Positions 27,293-36,009 of a stretch of 64,000 bases of DNA are shown in pieces. The DNA is taken from positions 1-64,000 of the forward strand of contig CAYTUQ010000010.1 of NCBI GenBank assembly GCA_964441235.1. The letters run 5' to 3'. The stretch comes from BS750m-G69 sp964441235 (lineage in GTDB: Bacteria; Fidelibacterota; UBA2242). The notes beneath the pieces were generated by a model. It did not search any database, was not told the origin of the DNA, and saw only the letters and a list, made by a program, of their open reading frames with translations. The position numbers and the translations under genes were made by a program. The stretch's first letter is position 1. Every line of letters starts with the position of its first letter.

Positions 27293-28456
27293 ATGAAACG
27301 ACTACTTTTTTTGCTAATCATCAGCGCTTCACTTCTTGCCGGACCGGACTGGTTTGGGTATTACGAGGGTGAATATGATTTCGGAAAATTACAGGACAAA
27401 TCAATGTATTTCGGGTATAACAAGTTGCGCCTTGACATGGATACCAGCCCATCTGAAAATATCAGGATCAGCGCGGACCTGATTTACAAGGAGTATAACG
27501 GCCAGACAAATCTGAATTTTCTGGATTTTCTCGACCCCGGTTTTCGACCGGTTGTTCCAAATTCTGATATGTCTGGTTGGGACACATTATCCTATATTCC
27601 TTACGCCCTCTCGGATTCCCTGTTTATCGACAACATGTTCCTGGAATTCCATCACAAACTTTTCGATCTGACACTCGGTAAACAGCAGATTTCCCCCGGC
27701 GTGGGTTACGCCTGGAATCCGACTGACATTTTCAATATCAAGGATATCATGGACCCCACCTATGAAAATACCGGGATTTCTGCTATTAAACTCGGCATAC
27801 CGCTGGCTGAACGCATTATTTTAACCGGAATTTTACAACCCAAACAATCGTGGGATGAGACGGTACAGTATTACCAGATAAAAACCGGGTTTGGGCGCTA
27901 CGATCTATCGGTCTTATATAGTCGCAGTCAGTATCGTCAGAGCGGTCTGTTTACAACAACAATCCAGTCACACAATCTATATGGGTTCAACCTTGAAGGT
28001 GAATTGTTCGGACTTGGCATTCGCAGCGAAGTAGCCGCTCACCGGTTGGATTATAACAGCGATAATTTACAATACGAATACATTATCGGCGGTGATTATA
28101 CGTTTGCCAATTCCCTGTTCCTCCTGACTGAATTCTACCACAGTGACCTGGGAGCAAAAACCGATCAGACCGTCTTCGATGATTATATGGTCTATTTTGC
28201 CGGCGAGCGCAAAAGCCTGAATCAAAATTATCTCTTTGCACTGGCAATGTATCCGCTGGGCGACTTGCTGGATATCAGCGCCTTCGGAATTATCAACCTG
28301 AATGATAAAAGCGCCGTCATCGCGCCGCAACTGATGTACAGGATTTTCCAAGATGTGGAATTAGCTTTTATGGGTAGTCTGTTCATCGGTGAAGATCCAG
28401 ACGAGTTCGGCTTTCAGGAATATGGCGCACGTGTGCGCTTAAGAGCCTATTTTTAA
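27293..28456 (+). CDS. outer-membrane beta-barrel protein of the export operon
   Basis: The 387-aa product has a short signal peptide (1-17, MKRLLFLLIISASLLAG) and then strand-rich sequence with many aromatic girdle residues (MYFGYNKLRLDMDTSPSENI, LEFHHKLFDLTLGKQQI). It ends RVRLRAYF with a terminal Phe, the usual barrel signal for the assembly machinery. By position it is the outer-membrane component of the TetR-controlled exporter. It may correspond in role to the outer-membrane protein at 4325-5443, which also sits behind a TetR gene. Confidence 0.8.
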   Translation: MKRLLFLLIISASLLAGPDWFGYYEGEYDFGKLQDKSMYFGYNKLRLDMDTSPSENIRISADLIYKEYNGQTNLNFLDFLDPGFRPVVPNSDMSGWDTLSYIPYALSDSLFIDNMFLEFHHKLFDLTLGKQQISPGVGYAWNPTDIFNIKDIMDPTYENTGISAIKLGIPLAERIILTGILQPKQSWDETVQYYQIKTGFGRYDLSVLYSRSQYRQSGLFTTTIQSHNLYGFNLEGELFGLGIRSEVAAHRLDYNSDNLQYEYIIGGDYTFANSLFLLTEFYHSDLGAKTDQTVFDDYMVYFAGERKSLNQNYLFALAMYPLGDLLDISAFGIINLNDKSAVIAPQLMYRIFQDVELAFMGSLFIGEDPDEFGFQEYGARVRLRAYF

Positions 28457-28522
28457 TAATCCGATCTTATTTTAATCTGCTGTAATGGATGAAAGCTGTT
28501 AATATTAAAAAGAGGTAAGATA

Positions 28523-31500
28523 ATGAGAGAAAAATTTTTAGATACAATTGCTCGCTGGGCAGGTGAAAAAACCTGGTGGATGTTTTTGGGGATAATAATA
28601 ATTACTATAATTATGGGCGCTTTGGCAGGACAATTAGAAGTGAATATGAATCTCACTATGCTACTTCCTGAAAACGACCCAATGGTAAATGAATTCAATA
28701 AAATCTTTAAAGAATTTAATGGCGCCAATACAGTTTTTGTTGTTGTCGAAGGAGAACAACAGAATATGAAAAAATTCGCCGAGTATATTACTCCCAAAAT
28801 ATTAAACCTTGAAAATTGGATAGAACAAAATGCTTCTTCCAAAGTAAAGAAACAACACAACATACTTATTACAAAAGCTGATGAGGGAAAAACCGAATAT
28901 GCCGGGAATTATTTTGATAGAGTGGATTATAAAATGCCAACTGAATTCATGAGAGATCATGGCCTTATGCTGGTAAAAAGTTCTGATCTAAAAAATACCA
29001 GTGAAGTATTTACAAATCCCAATATTGTAAAATTATTACAAAATATAAATAACAGTCTGGAAAAGGAATATATCCAATCAGAAGAGAAAATCTCCACTAC
29101 ACAGAAAGAACGTTCCGCAGTACAATTTCTTGATGGAATTGAGAGCTGGTTGGATAATACTGCAAAAGGACTCTATGATTCAGAATATAAAAAACAATCT
29201 GCTACTAAAGCAGCAAATGCAATAGGCGTAGGAAATCCCTATTTTATATCACCCGATCGCTCAATGCTGCTTATAATGGCTGAACCTACCTTTTCTATCA
29301 TGGATATGAATTGTGTAATGCCAGGCATCAATGGATTGGAAGAAATGGTGAAAACTGAATCTACACAATTTAATGTAAAAGCCGGTTTAGCCGGAGGGGT
29401 AGTACTTGGCAGAGATGAAATGGTAGCCGGCACAGAGGATTCTTATCTTTTAACTATATTGGCTTTAATCGCAATATTTATCCTTTTCATATTCACTTTC
29501 AGGATGTTCAGCGCCCCTTTGCTTGCGATGTTTAATTTATTAATCGGAATAGTGTGGGTTATGGGTGTGGCTTATCTATTAGTACAGAGATTAAATTTAT
29601 TTACGTTAATGGTTTCTGTGATTCTTGTTGGTCTCGGAATAGATTTTTCCATTCATATCATTTCACTTTTTTCAGAATACGTAAACAAAGGTGTAGAACC
29701 TAAAAAGGCTATCCGCATTACTTTACAAAAAGCGGGAACTGGTATTATTACCGGTGGAATAACTACTTCTGCCGCTTTCTTAACACTTTGCATTGGACGT
29801 AGTGAAGGTATTAGTGAATTTGGGCTTGTAAATGGAGTCGGCTTATTATGTATTATGATTGCTACGATAATCACTCTGCCGACTTTTTTAATGTTACGTG
29901 AAAAATACAGAAACTGGCGGGGGAAAAGTATTAAAAAATACCATGATGTAACCTATGCAGCAATTGGTAATATTGGGCAGAAACAATATAATAAGTGGAA
30001 AGTTTCTTTGGTTTCTCTGATCCTTGTCACTCTCATATTGGGTTATTTTATCACAAAAGTCACTTTTGACTATAATTATCTAAATATGGAGCCGGCTGGA
30101 TTAGAATCTATTAAACTTAATGATAAAATTATCGACAAATACAACATGTCTTCGGATGCAACCTGCATTACAGCTAATTCCCTGCAGGAAAACTATAAAT
30201 TTGCAGAGGAAGCCAAAGAAAAATCCAGTATCAGTTATATTGAATCCATTACTGACTATTTACCACCGCAGGACAAGCAAAAATCACGTAAGCAAAAGAT
30301 AGCAAATATTCACAAGCAGATGGAAAATCAAACAATTGCACAGAAAATTACAGAGGTGGATTGGCAAAAATTCATTGATGAAATGATTCGCCTGGAAGAT
30401 AATGTCATTGAAATGCAGGATATGGCTTTCATAGGCGGGCAGGATATGGTGGATACAAAAGCAGCCCGCTTAGTCGGGAATGCTAATATTTCTAGAGCAG
30501 TAGTTGATCTGGAAGACCTTTTATTTAATCCGGCGGATTTAGAAATTAACAATAAAATCAAAAATATTTGCAAGATGCTGAACTTCGTCAAATCCAAAAA
30601 GGAAAATCCAAGAATAAAGAATGAACTTTCTGAACTTATAAATAAACTATCCGCTTTTTCTAAAAATTCAGTTTCATTATCTAAGGATGAAAAAATAGAA
30701 AAACTTAACAAATATTATGGTAAATTAACGCAAATTACTGAATATCCGGAATTTAAGGGCAGGATATCAGAATTTATAACCCAATTGACTAATAACTCCG
30801 ATAAATTGGAGCGGCTATCAAAATTTAATCATGATTTTGCTCTAGAATATAAAAATTTAATCCTGAATATGGCTGATACATCGAACATAACTTTATCAAT
30901 GCTGCCGGATCTCATCAGAGATAAATACATTAGTAAAAGCGGGGAAGTTTTTCTTTTATCAGTTTATCCCAAAGGGAATATATGGAATCTGAAGTACCTG
31001 GATCTTTTTTCCAATGAAATGTTCGAAATCTCCCATAGAATTATCGGAACTGCCCCTATGTTTTATTATCTGATAAAAATTATTGGCAGAGATGGGAGAA
31101 ATGCTGCCTTTTTGACTCTATTTGTGGTCTTCATTTTCTTGTTAATTGATTTTAAATCTTTTAAAAGTGCTTTTCTTGCTATGATTCCCCTATTAACCGG
31201 AATGATCTGGATGTTGGGATTAATGGGAATATTTCATGTACAACTCACTCTTGTAAATATTATGGCTTTACCATTAATTCTGGGAATTGGGGTTGATGAT
31301 GGAGTACATATCCTGCATCGTTACAGGATTGAAGGAACAGGTGCAATTAAAACTGTTTTCGCTTCAACGGGAAAAGCAATTATCATAACATCTCTGACAA
31401 CAATGTTATCTTTCGGCTCTTTAGTTTTTGCCACTTACAGAGGTTACGGTAGTTTGGGAATTGCTCTATTTATCGGAGTTGGCGCTTGTCTGTTGACATC

Positions 31501-31555
31501 TCTTCTGATATTACCGACAATTCTTGGTATGGTTGATAGGAAAAAGAAGAAATAA
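28523..31555 (+). CDS. RND-superfamily exporter, MMPL-like
   Basis: The 1010-aa inner-membrane protein has the RND layout: TM1 near residue 20-40, a periplasmic domain, a first cluster of five spans (about 305-460) with VGLGIDFSIHIISLF near 370, a second periplasmic domain (about 480-850) and a second span cluster (about 855-1005) with GIGVDDGVHILHRY near 920. The paired G-I-x-x-D/S-x-x-I-H motifs hold the proton-relay acidic residues. It is preceded by LolA-like and outer-membrane genes, so the substrate may be lipid-like. Unlike the TetR, LolA and barrel genes before it, it is as AT-rich as the rest of the window. Confidence 0.92.
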   Translation: MREKFLDTIARWAGEKTWWMFLGIIIITIIMGALAGQLEVNMNLTMLLPENDPMVNEFNKIFKEFNGANTVFVVVEGEQQNMKKFAEYITPKILNLENWIEQNASSKVKKQHNILITKADEGKTEYAGNYFDRVDYKMPTEFMRDHGLMLVKSSDLKNTSEVFTNPNIVKLLQNINNSLEKEYIQSEEKISTTQKERSAVQFLDGIESWLDNTAKGLYDSEYKKQSATKAANAIGVGNPYFISPDRSMLLIMAEPTFSIMDMNCVMPGINGLEEMVKTESTQFNVKAGLAGGVVLGRDEMVAGTEDSYLLTILALIAIFILFIFTFRMFSAPLLAMFNLLIGIVWVMGVAYLLVQRLNLFTLMVSVILVGLGIDFSIHIISLFSEYVNKGVEPKKAIRITLQKAGTGIITGGITTSAAFLTLCIGRSEGISEFGLVNGVGLLCIMIATIITLPTFLMLREKYRNWRGKSIKKYHDVTYAAIGNIGQKQYNKWKVSLVSLILVTLILGYFITKVTFDYNYLNMEPAGLESIKLNDKIIDKYNMSSDATCITANSLQENYKFAEEAKEKSSISYIESITDYLPPQDKQKSRKQKIANIHKQMENQTIAQKITEVDWQKFIDEMIRLEDNVIEMQDMAFIGGQDMVDTKAARLVGNANISRAVVDLEDLLFNPADLEINNKIKNICKMLNFVKSKKENPRIKNELSELINKLSAFSKNSVSLSKDEKIEKLNKYYGKLTQITEYPEFKGRISEFITQLTNNSDKLERLSKFNHDFALEYKNLILNMADTSNITLSMLPDLIRDKYISKSGEVFLLSVYPKGNIWNLKYLDLFSNEMFEISHRIIGTAPMFYYLIKIIGRDGRNAAFLTLFVVFIFLLIDFKSFKSAFLAMIPLLTGMIWMLGLMGIFHVQLTLVNIMALPLILGIGVDDGVHILHRYRIEGTGAIKTVFASTGKAIIITSLTTMLSFGSLVFATYRGYGSLGIALFIGVGACLLTSLLILPTILGMVDRKKKK

Positions 31556-31564
31556 TTACCAGAG

Positions 31565-31891
31565 GTGAATATCATTGGCAAACAGCAGGATGTTGTTAAT
31601 GTAATGGCTTTACCATTAATTCAAAGGATTGGTATTGATGACGGTGTCCATATCATCCATCGCTGGCGCAGAGAGGGACGCGGCTCCGTAAAGACTGTCT
31701 TTGCAAGCACCGGAAAAGCTATCCTTCTTACTTCTCTAACAACAATGCTGGCGTTTTGATCGCTTTTATTTTCTTTATGGAGAGGATATGGAAGCCTGGG
31801 AACTGCACTCTTAATCGGTGTTGGCGCCTGCTTCATCACCACCGTATTTATTCTTCCCGGGATTATCGGGTGGATTGAGAGAAATTTCTAA
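31565..31891 (+). pseudogene. fragment of a second RND exporter C-terminus
   Basis: Directly behind the exporter, the frame repeats its last 100 residues in diverged form: VMALPLIQRIGIDDGVHIIH, then KTVFASTGKAILLTSLTTML. A TGA at 31757 interrupts it, and the same frame then continues with RGYGSLGTALLIGVGACF to TAA at 31889. It is the tail of a related exporter gene left after deletion. A still shorter piece of the same tail lies at 38541-38590. Confidence 0.85.
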
Positions 31892-31930
31892 TTTCTAATT
31901 TCAAATATCAGATTTCAAATTGAAAAATGC

Positions 31931-31959
31931 TTGACATGCTCGAATGTATTTAATAAAAT
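31931..31959 (+). promoter_or_regulatory. sigma-70-type promoter ahead of the DUF4258/YgiT pair
   Basis: TTGACA at 31931-31936 and TAAAAT at 31954-31959 are separated by 17 bp. The 240 bp between this box pair and the DUF4258 gene contains only short non-conserved frames. It is the best candidate promoter for the DUF4258/YgiT pair, though the leader is long. Confidence 0.5.
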
Positions 31960-32197
31960 TAGTCGTAAATACAGAGTGATTTTAATGTGATTTTTCTTAG
32001 GATGCTATATGGAATTTATCCACTCAGTAAAGAACTCGCGTCTAAAGAAGATGATAAAACAAGATTTGTGATAATAGAAATATAATTCGTTGATTGATCA
32101 GGAAAAAGAAAATAGACTTACCATTATCGTAGAGAATCGAAAAGGTAAACATTTGTTAAAAGGGTTGAATCAGATTTCTTATATATTGATACTATAA

Positions 32198-32497
32198 ATG
32201 GATATAAGAAATATTCAAGATAGAATAAAAAAAGGCGCCTATCGATTTTCGGATCATGCTATTAAACGTATGATAGAACGATCACTTGACCGCAAAGATG
32301 TTGAAGAAGCAATTTCGAACGGAAAAATTATTGAAGAATATCCAGATGATAAATATTCACCAAGTTGTTTAATTTATGGACAAACAGACACAGAACGAGA
32401 TCTTCATGTTCAGATTTCTCTACCGCCAAAAGTCGTAATCGTTACAACATATGAACCTGATCCTCAAGAATGGATCAATTGTCAAATCAGGAGGTAA
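32198..32497 (+). CDS. DUF4258 toxin-like protein
   Basis: The 99-aa protein reads as DUF4258: FSDHAIKRMIERSLDRKDVE near residues 18-37, then IIEEYPDDKYSPSCLIYGQT and ending VVIVTTYEPDPQEWINC. These small proteins share a RelE/MqsR-like fold and pair with a YgiT-type zinc-finger protein, which is the next gene 5 bp downstream. By context it is the toxin (probable mRNA interferase) of a type II TA module in toxin-first order, as in mqsRA. Confidence 0.85.
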   Translation: MDIRNIQDRIKKGAYRFSDHAIKRMIERSLDRKDVEEAISNGKIIEEYPDDKYSPSCLIYGQTDTERDLHVQISLPPKVVIVTTYEPDPQEWINCQIRR

Positions 32498-32502
32498 TTA
32501 AG

Positions 32503-32748
32503 ATGAATTGTGTATTTTGTGGAGGCAAAGTTGAGTCTAAAGAAGTAACATTTACTTATGAAAGTGAAGATCAGGTTATTTTAGTTAGAAAAGTACCTGC
32601 TGAAGTTTGTACTCATTGTGGTGAAAAAACTTACTCTCCCAAGATTACAGATGAACTTTTAAAATTTGCTAAATGTCGTTTTAAGCCTGTGAAAACAATC
32701 GAAACTCCGGTGTTTGATTATACGAGAAAAGTGGCTGTAAAAGTTTAG
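32503..32748 (+). CDS. YgiT-type zinc-finger antitoxin
   Basis: I start the protein at ATG 32503 because the strong RBS AGGAGG lies 8 nt before it; the longer frame overlaps the toxin. The 81-aa product has two CxxC pairs, MNCVFCGGKV (3-6) and VCTHCGEKTYSP (about 39-42), the zinc-binding N-terminal domain of MqsA/YgiT antitoxins. The C-terminal HTH of full MqsA is missing, as in many DUF4258-linked relatives. Confidence 0.85.
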   Translation: MNCVFCGGKVESKEVTFTYESEDQVILVRKVPAEVCTHCGEKTYSPKITDELLKFAKCRFKPVKTIETPVFDYTRKVAVKV

Positions 32749-32926
32749 TTTATTTTTCATTTTATAGTACTGTCACGTCACACTTGTGTCGATCGAAGAT
32801 TCCTTTGGAAAGACATCTCTTCGAGATAATGACGTATAGAATATAGTAATTTTATAACCAAAGTTTGATGGTTCTGTCAATTAAAATTGCTAAAAATATT
32901 GGCATAAAAACAATTGAGGTAGAAAA

Positions 32927-33145
32927 ATGATTACCTATACATTTTCCAAAGCAAGACAAAATTTTGCCACGGTACTTAATAAAGCAAAAGAAGATAGTGA
33001 AGTATTAATCAAACGTAAAGATGGAACTTTATTCAAAATCCAATCAGTCAAGAAAAATATGTCCCCATTTGATGTAAAAGGTATAAATCTATCAATTACG
33101 TCTGAAGAAATAGTTGATATCGTACGTGAAATAAGAGAAAGATAA
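32927..33145 (+). CDS. Phd/YefM-type antitoxin, no toxin beside it
   Basis: The 72-aa protein begins MITYTFSKARQNFATVLNKA, the Phd/YefM DNA-binding fold, with EVLIKRKDGTLFKI following. RBS GAGG sits just upstream. No toxin gene follows: the next DNA is a palindromic element and the broken four-helix-bundle gene. It is either an orphan antitoxin or has lost its partner to the insertions behind it. Confidence 0.8.
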   Translation: MITYTFSKARQNFATVLNKAKEDSEVLIKRKDGTLFKIQSVKKNMSPFDVKGINLSITSEEIVDIVREIRER

Positions 33146-33152
33146 ATCGTAA

Positions 33153-33228
33153 CCGTTCACCCCGTTAGATACTTACTATTTTAAACAACGAATATCTATT
33201 AGGGGTTGTTATCTCACGGGGTTCACGG
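33153..33228. repeat. 76-bp palindromic element with 19-bp imperfect ends
   Basis: CCGTTCACCCCGTTAGATA (33153-33171) matches the reverse complement of 33210-33228 at 16 of 19 positions, and inside this ACCCC...GGGGT forms further pairing (33159-33206). It lies just behind the orphan antitoxin. The C-rich ends resemble those of the 39-bp element at 33620 and the 103-bp element at 37908. It may act as a terminator, but the symmetry is far longer than needed. Confidence 0.6.
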
Positions 33229-33289
33229 CTTTTCCAAAGGAACTCCCTTGGAGGAAACTTGAAATTGGAAAGTAGAAATTGGGAATAAG

Positions 33290-33356
33290 GGAGACCTGTC
33301 TGCGTGCCTGCCTGAGAGAGTACGCTCGCAGACAGGCGGGCACGCACAGGCAGGGA
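33290..33356. repeat. GC-rich GCCTGCCTG hairpin repeat
   Basis: GCGTGCCTGCCTG near 33302 and the later CAGGCGGGCACGC near 33332 form a hairpin in a short G+C-rich patch. It is related in style to the blocks at 3241-3262 and 43569-43590. It is non-coding repeat DNA between the orphan antitoxin and the broken four-helix-bundle gene. Confidence 0.5.
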
Positions 33357-33377
33357 TGAAACGAGTTTACGAGTTGG

Positions 33378-33873
33378 ATGTCTATGCCGATCGAAGATTC
33401 TCCGAAGGAGTCCTATGTGACCTTTGTAAAGGCATGCCTTTGGCACAAACTGGCAGAAGCGTTATCAGATATGGTTTGGCACGACTTTGATAAATGGAAC
33501 AAAAAGGTTCAGAACACAGTGGGCTATCAGATAATACAATCATCTGACAGCATAGCTGTAAATATAGCGGAAGGGTATGGTCGACACACCCCCGCTGACA
33601 GGAAAAAGTTCTATATTTACCCCGTTAAATTCTGATCCATCAGAATATTTAACTGGGGTATATTCAAGAAGTTCATTTGAAGAAACCAAATCATGGTTGC
33701 GAAAACTTATCAGAAGAAAAGTTTTAACTGAGTCAAGCGCAACAGAATACAAAGCAATAGTTGCTCCGCAGGTCACAACGGTCAGACGACTCGTAGAGAC
33801 TCCTTTGGAGAGCCCCCTCGGGAAAAAACTCGGCCCAAAATTGAATGCGTTCATCAACAGTACAAAAGCATGA
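33378..33873 (+). pseudogene. four-helix-bundle protein gene broken by insertions
   Basis: Two frames join into one protein of the four-helix-bundle family (the type first found as 23S rRNA intervening-sequence proteins): LWHKLAEALSDMVWHDFDKW, then SSDSIAVNIAEGYGRHTPAD and KKFYIY. In the other frame it continues SRSSFEETKSWLRKLIRRKV and finally LGPKLNAFINST. The frame changes at a 39-bp palindrome (33620-33658) flanked by TA; removing it plus one TA restores KKFYIYSRSSFEETK. A second intrusion near 33768-33826 (GGTCAGACGACT repeat, also at 59388) adds about 20 foreign codons. The N-terminus is also repeat-derived. Not functional as it stands. Confidence 0.85.
33620..33658. mobile_element. 39-bp palindromic mini-insertion with TA target duplication
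   Basis: The insert runs from CCCCGTTAAATTCTGAT to ATCAGAATATTTAACTGGGG and is almost entirely self-complementary. It is bounded by TA on both sides (33618-33619 and 33659-33660). Excision with one TA rebuilds the host gene, so the target duplication is TA, as for Tc1/mariner/IS630 elements. It carries no gene. Confidence 0.75.
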
Positions 33874-33996
33874 AGACCAAATTTCTAATTTCAACGTTCG
33901 TTGAACAGTTACTAATAAGGAAACATTCGTTATTCACACTGCAGCTAACTTTTGACCGTTATATAATCCGTCTAATTTCTATTTAAAGCAAGAAAT

Positions 33997-36009
33997 ATGA
34001 ACCGATCTCAGGCAGAACAAAAACTACAACAAATATTTAACATTGATCATTTTTATGACGACCAATGGGATACGATCAAGAGAATTCTAAATGGTGAAAG
34101 AATCCTGTTAGTCGAAAAAACCGGCTTCGGTAAATCTCTCTGTTATCAGTTCCCGGCAACTCAATTTTCCGGTTTGACAATAATCTTTTCACCCTTGATT
34201 GCATTGATGCGCGACCAGGTTAAATACTTAAAATCAATCGGTATTCCAACTGAATGCGTGAATAGCGGGCAAGAGTCCGAAGAAAATACTGAAATAATGG
34301 AAAAGGCAAAAAACGGACAAATCAAAATTCTTTATATTGCCCCCGAACGACAGGAGAACCGGGAATGGTTGGAAGCCGTTCGCAATATGCAAATCTCGAT
34401 GGTGGTCATTGATGAAGCCCATTGTATCTCTGTATGGGGGCACGATTTCAGACCAGCCTTTCGTCGCATCGTCAGTTTGGTAAAATTGCTCCCGCAAAAT
34501 TTTCCGGTATTAGCAACAACAGCAACTGCCACTAAAAGAGTAGCAGAAGACGTACGAACACAAATTGGAAATAATGCTACTCTTATTCGCGGAAATCTAC
34601 TACGGGAAAATTTCCATTTAAGTGTAGTTAAAGTATCTAATGAAGAATCCAAAATGGCATGGCTGGCAGGATTTCTTCAAAAGCAGGAAGGAAATGGTCT
34701 GGTTTATACCGGAACAAGAGTCAACACGGATCTTTTTTCTTCCTGGTTGCAATTTGCCGGTATAAGCGCGGCAAACTATAATGCCGGTTTGGATTCAGAA
34801 TCCAGAAAAGACATTGAGAACGGATTAATTGAGAACAGGTGGAAATGTATTGTTTCAACCAATGCACTTGGAATGGGGATTGACAAACCGGATATTCGAT
34901 TTATTATTCACACGCAAATACCTCAATCTCCCATCCATTACTACCAGGAAATCGGAAGAGCGGGACGAGATGGATTACCGACGAGAATTGTTCTATTATA
35001 TAACCCGGATGATAAGGAATTGCCGGAACATTTCATCAAAAATAGTCGCCCCTCGATAAAAAAATATGAAAGAGTTATTGATGCCCTCAAAACCGAACCG
35101 ATGAGCGAATGGAATTTGATGCGTGCAACAAATCTTACACAGACACAAGTACGAGTTATTAGAGCAGATTTGATTGATCAAGGCATCATTAAAGAAGTGA
35201 TGTATGGCAGAAGTAAAAAATACGAATACCAGTATGGCGCATCTCAACTTGATACGAGACCTTTTGAAGAACTTCGGAATTTCAAGATGGCTGAACTGGA
35301 ACAGATGATATCCTATTCCGAGTCCTCAACCTGTAGAATGGATTTTCTTTGTCGCTATCTTGGCGACGATACTGTCAATCATTGTGGAAAATGTGATAAT
35401 GATTTACAAAAAAACCTTCATTACGGTCTCTCTGAATACTGGCAAAAAAAGATTAATGAATTCAGGGATTCTTATTTCCCCGAGTTGGAAATTGAATTAA
35501 AAAATTCCAATATCGTCAACGGCGTCGCATGTTCATATTATGGCATATCCAATGTTGGCGCGGCAATACACCGTTGTAAATATGAAAACGGCGGCGATTT
35601 CCCCAACCATTTATTGAGACAAACTTTAAGGGCATTCAGACACAAATTTGGAAATGAGGAATTTGACCTTGTCGTATATGTTCCACCAACAGAATCAGGT
35701 GATCTTGTGAAGAATTTTGCAGAAAAAGTGGCGCGGACATTAAAATTCCCATTATCACACAAACTTGTGAAAATAACTAACACGAAACCACAAAAAGTAT
35801 TTCAAAACTCTGTCTTGAAACACGATAATGTAAAAGATGTATTTTCATACCAGGATGAATCCAGGATTATTGGTAAGAAGATTTTATTAATTGACGATAT
35901 TTATGATAGTGGCGCAACTATTAAGGAAATTGGACGATTATTTACTAAATTAGGGGCAGAGAAAATTGCGCCATTAGTAATAGCAAAGACAGTGGGGGGC
36001 GATATTTAA
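33997..36009 (+). CDS. RecQ-type DNA helicase fused to a ComF-like phosphoribosyltransferase
   Basis: The 670-aa protein has the RecQ helicase core: Walker A LLVEKTGFGKSLCYQFPA (about 34-51), VVIDEAHCISVWGHDFRPAF with the DEAH box near 135, motif V/VI regions NALGMGIDKPDIRFIIH and YYQEIGRAGRDG. The RecQ zinc site follows (CRMDFLCRYLGDD then HCGKCDN, about 438-465). Instead of an HRDC domain it has a C-terminal phosphoribosyltransferase of ComFC type (about 555-670) with the PRPP loop ILLIDDIYDSGATIKEI. It should unwind DNA 3' to 5'. Its stop overlaps the DprA-like ATG, so the two act together. This pairing recalls competence proteins (ComF, DprA) but may be a defence or repair system. Confidence 0.9.
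   Translation: MNRSQAEQKLQQIFNIDHFYDDQWDTIKRILNGERILLVEKTGFGKSLCYQFPATQFSGLTIIFSPLIALMRDQVKYLKSIGIPTECVNSGQESEENTEIMEKAKNGQIKILYIAPERQENREWLEAVRNMQISMVVIDEAHCISVWGHDFRPAFRRIVSLVKLLPQNFPVLATTATATKRVAEDVRTQIGNNATLIRGNLLRENFHLSVVKVSNEESKMAWLAGFLQKQEGNGLVYTGTRVNTDLFSSWLQFAGISAANYNAGLDSESRKDIENGLIENRWKCIVSTNALGMGIDKPDIRFIIHTQIPQSPIHYYQEIGRAGRDGLPTRIVLLYNPDDKELPEHFIKNSRPSIKKYERVIDALKTEPMSEWNLMRATNLTQTQVRVIRADLIDQGIIKEVMYGRSKKYEYQYGASQLDTRPFEELRNFKMAELEQMISYSESSTCRMDFLCRYLGDDTVNHCGKCDNDLQKNLHYGLSEYWQKKINEFRDSYFPELEIELKNSNIVNGVACSYYGISNVGAAIHRCKYENGGDFPNHLLRQTLRAFRHKFGNEEFDLVVYVPPTESGDLVKNFAEKVARTLKFPLSHKLVKITNTKPQKVFQNSVLKHDNVKDVFSYQDESRIIGKKILLIDDIYDSGATIKEIGRLFTKLGAEKIAPLVIAKTVGGDI

Noticed and set aside
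33165..33446. 93-codon ORF on the minus strand
   Set aside because: It runs through hairpin repeats and the head of the broken four-helix-bundle gene; composition is not protein-like.
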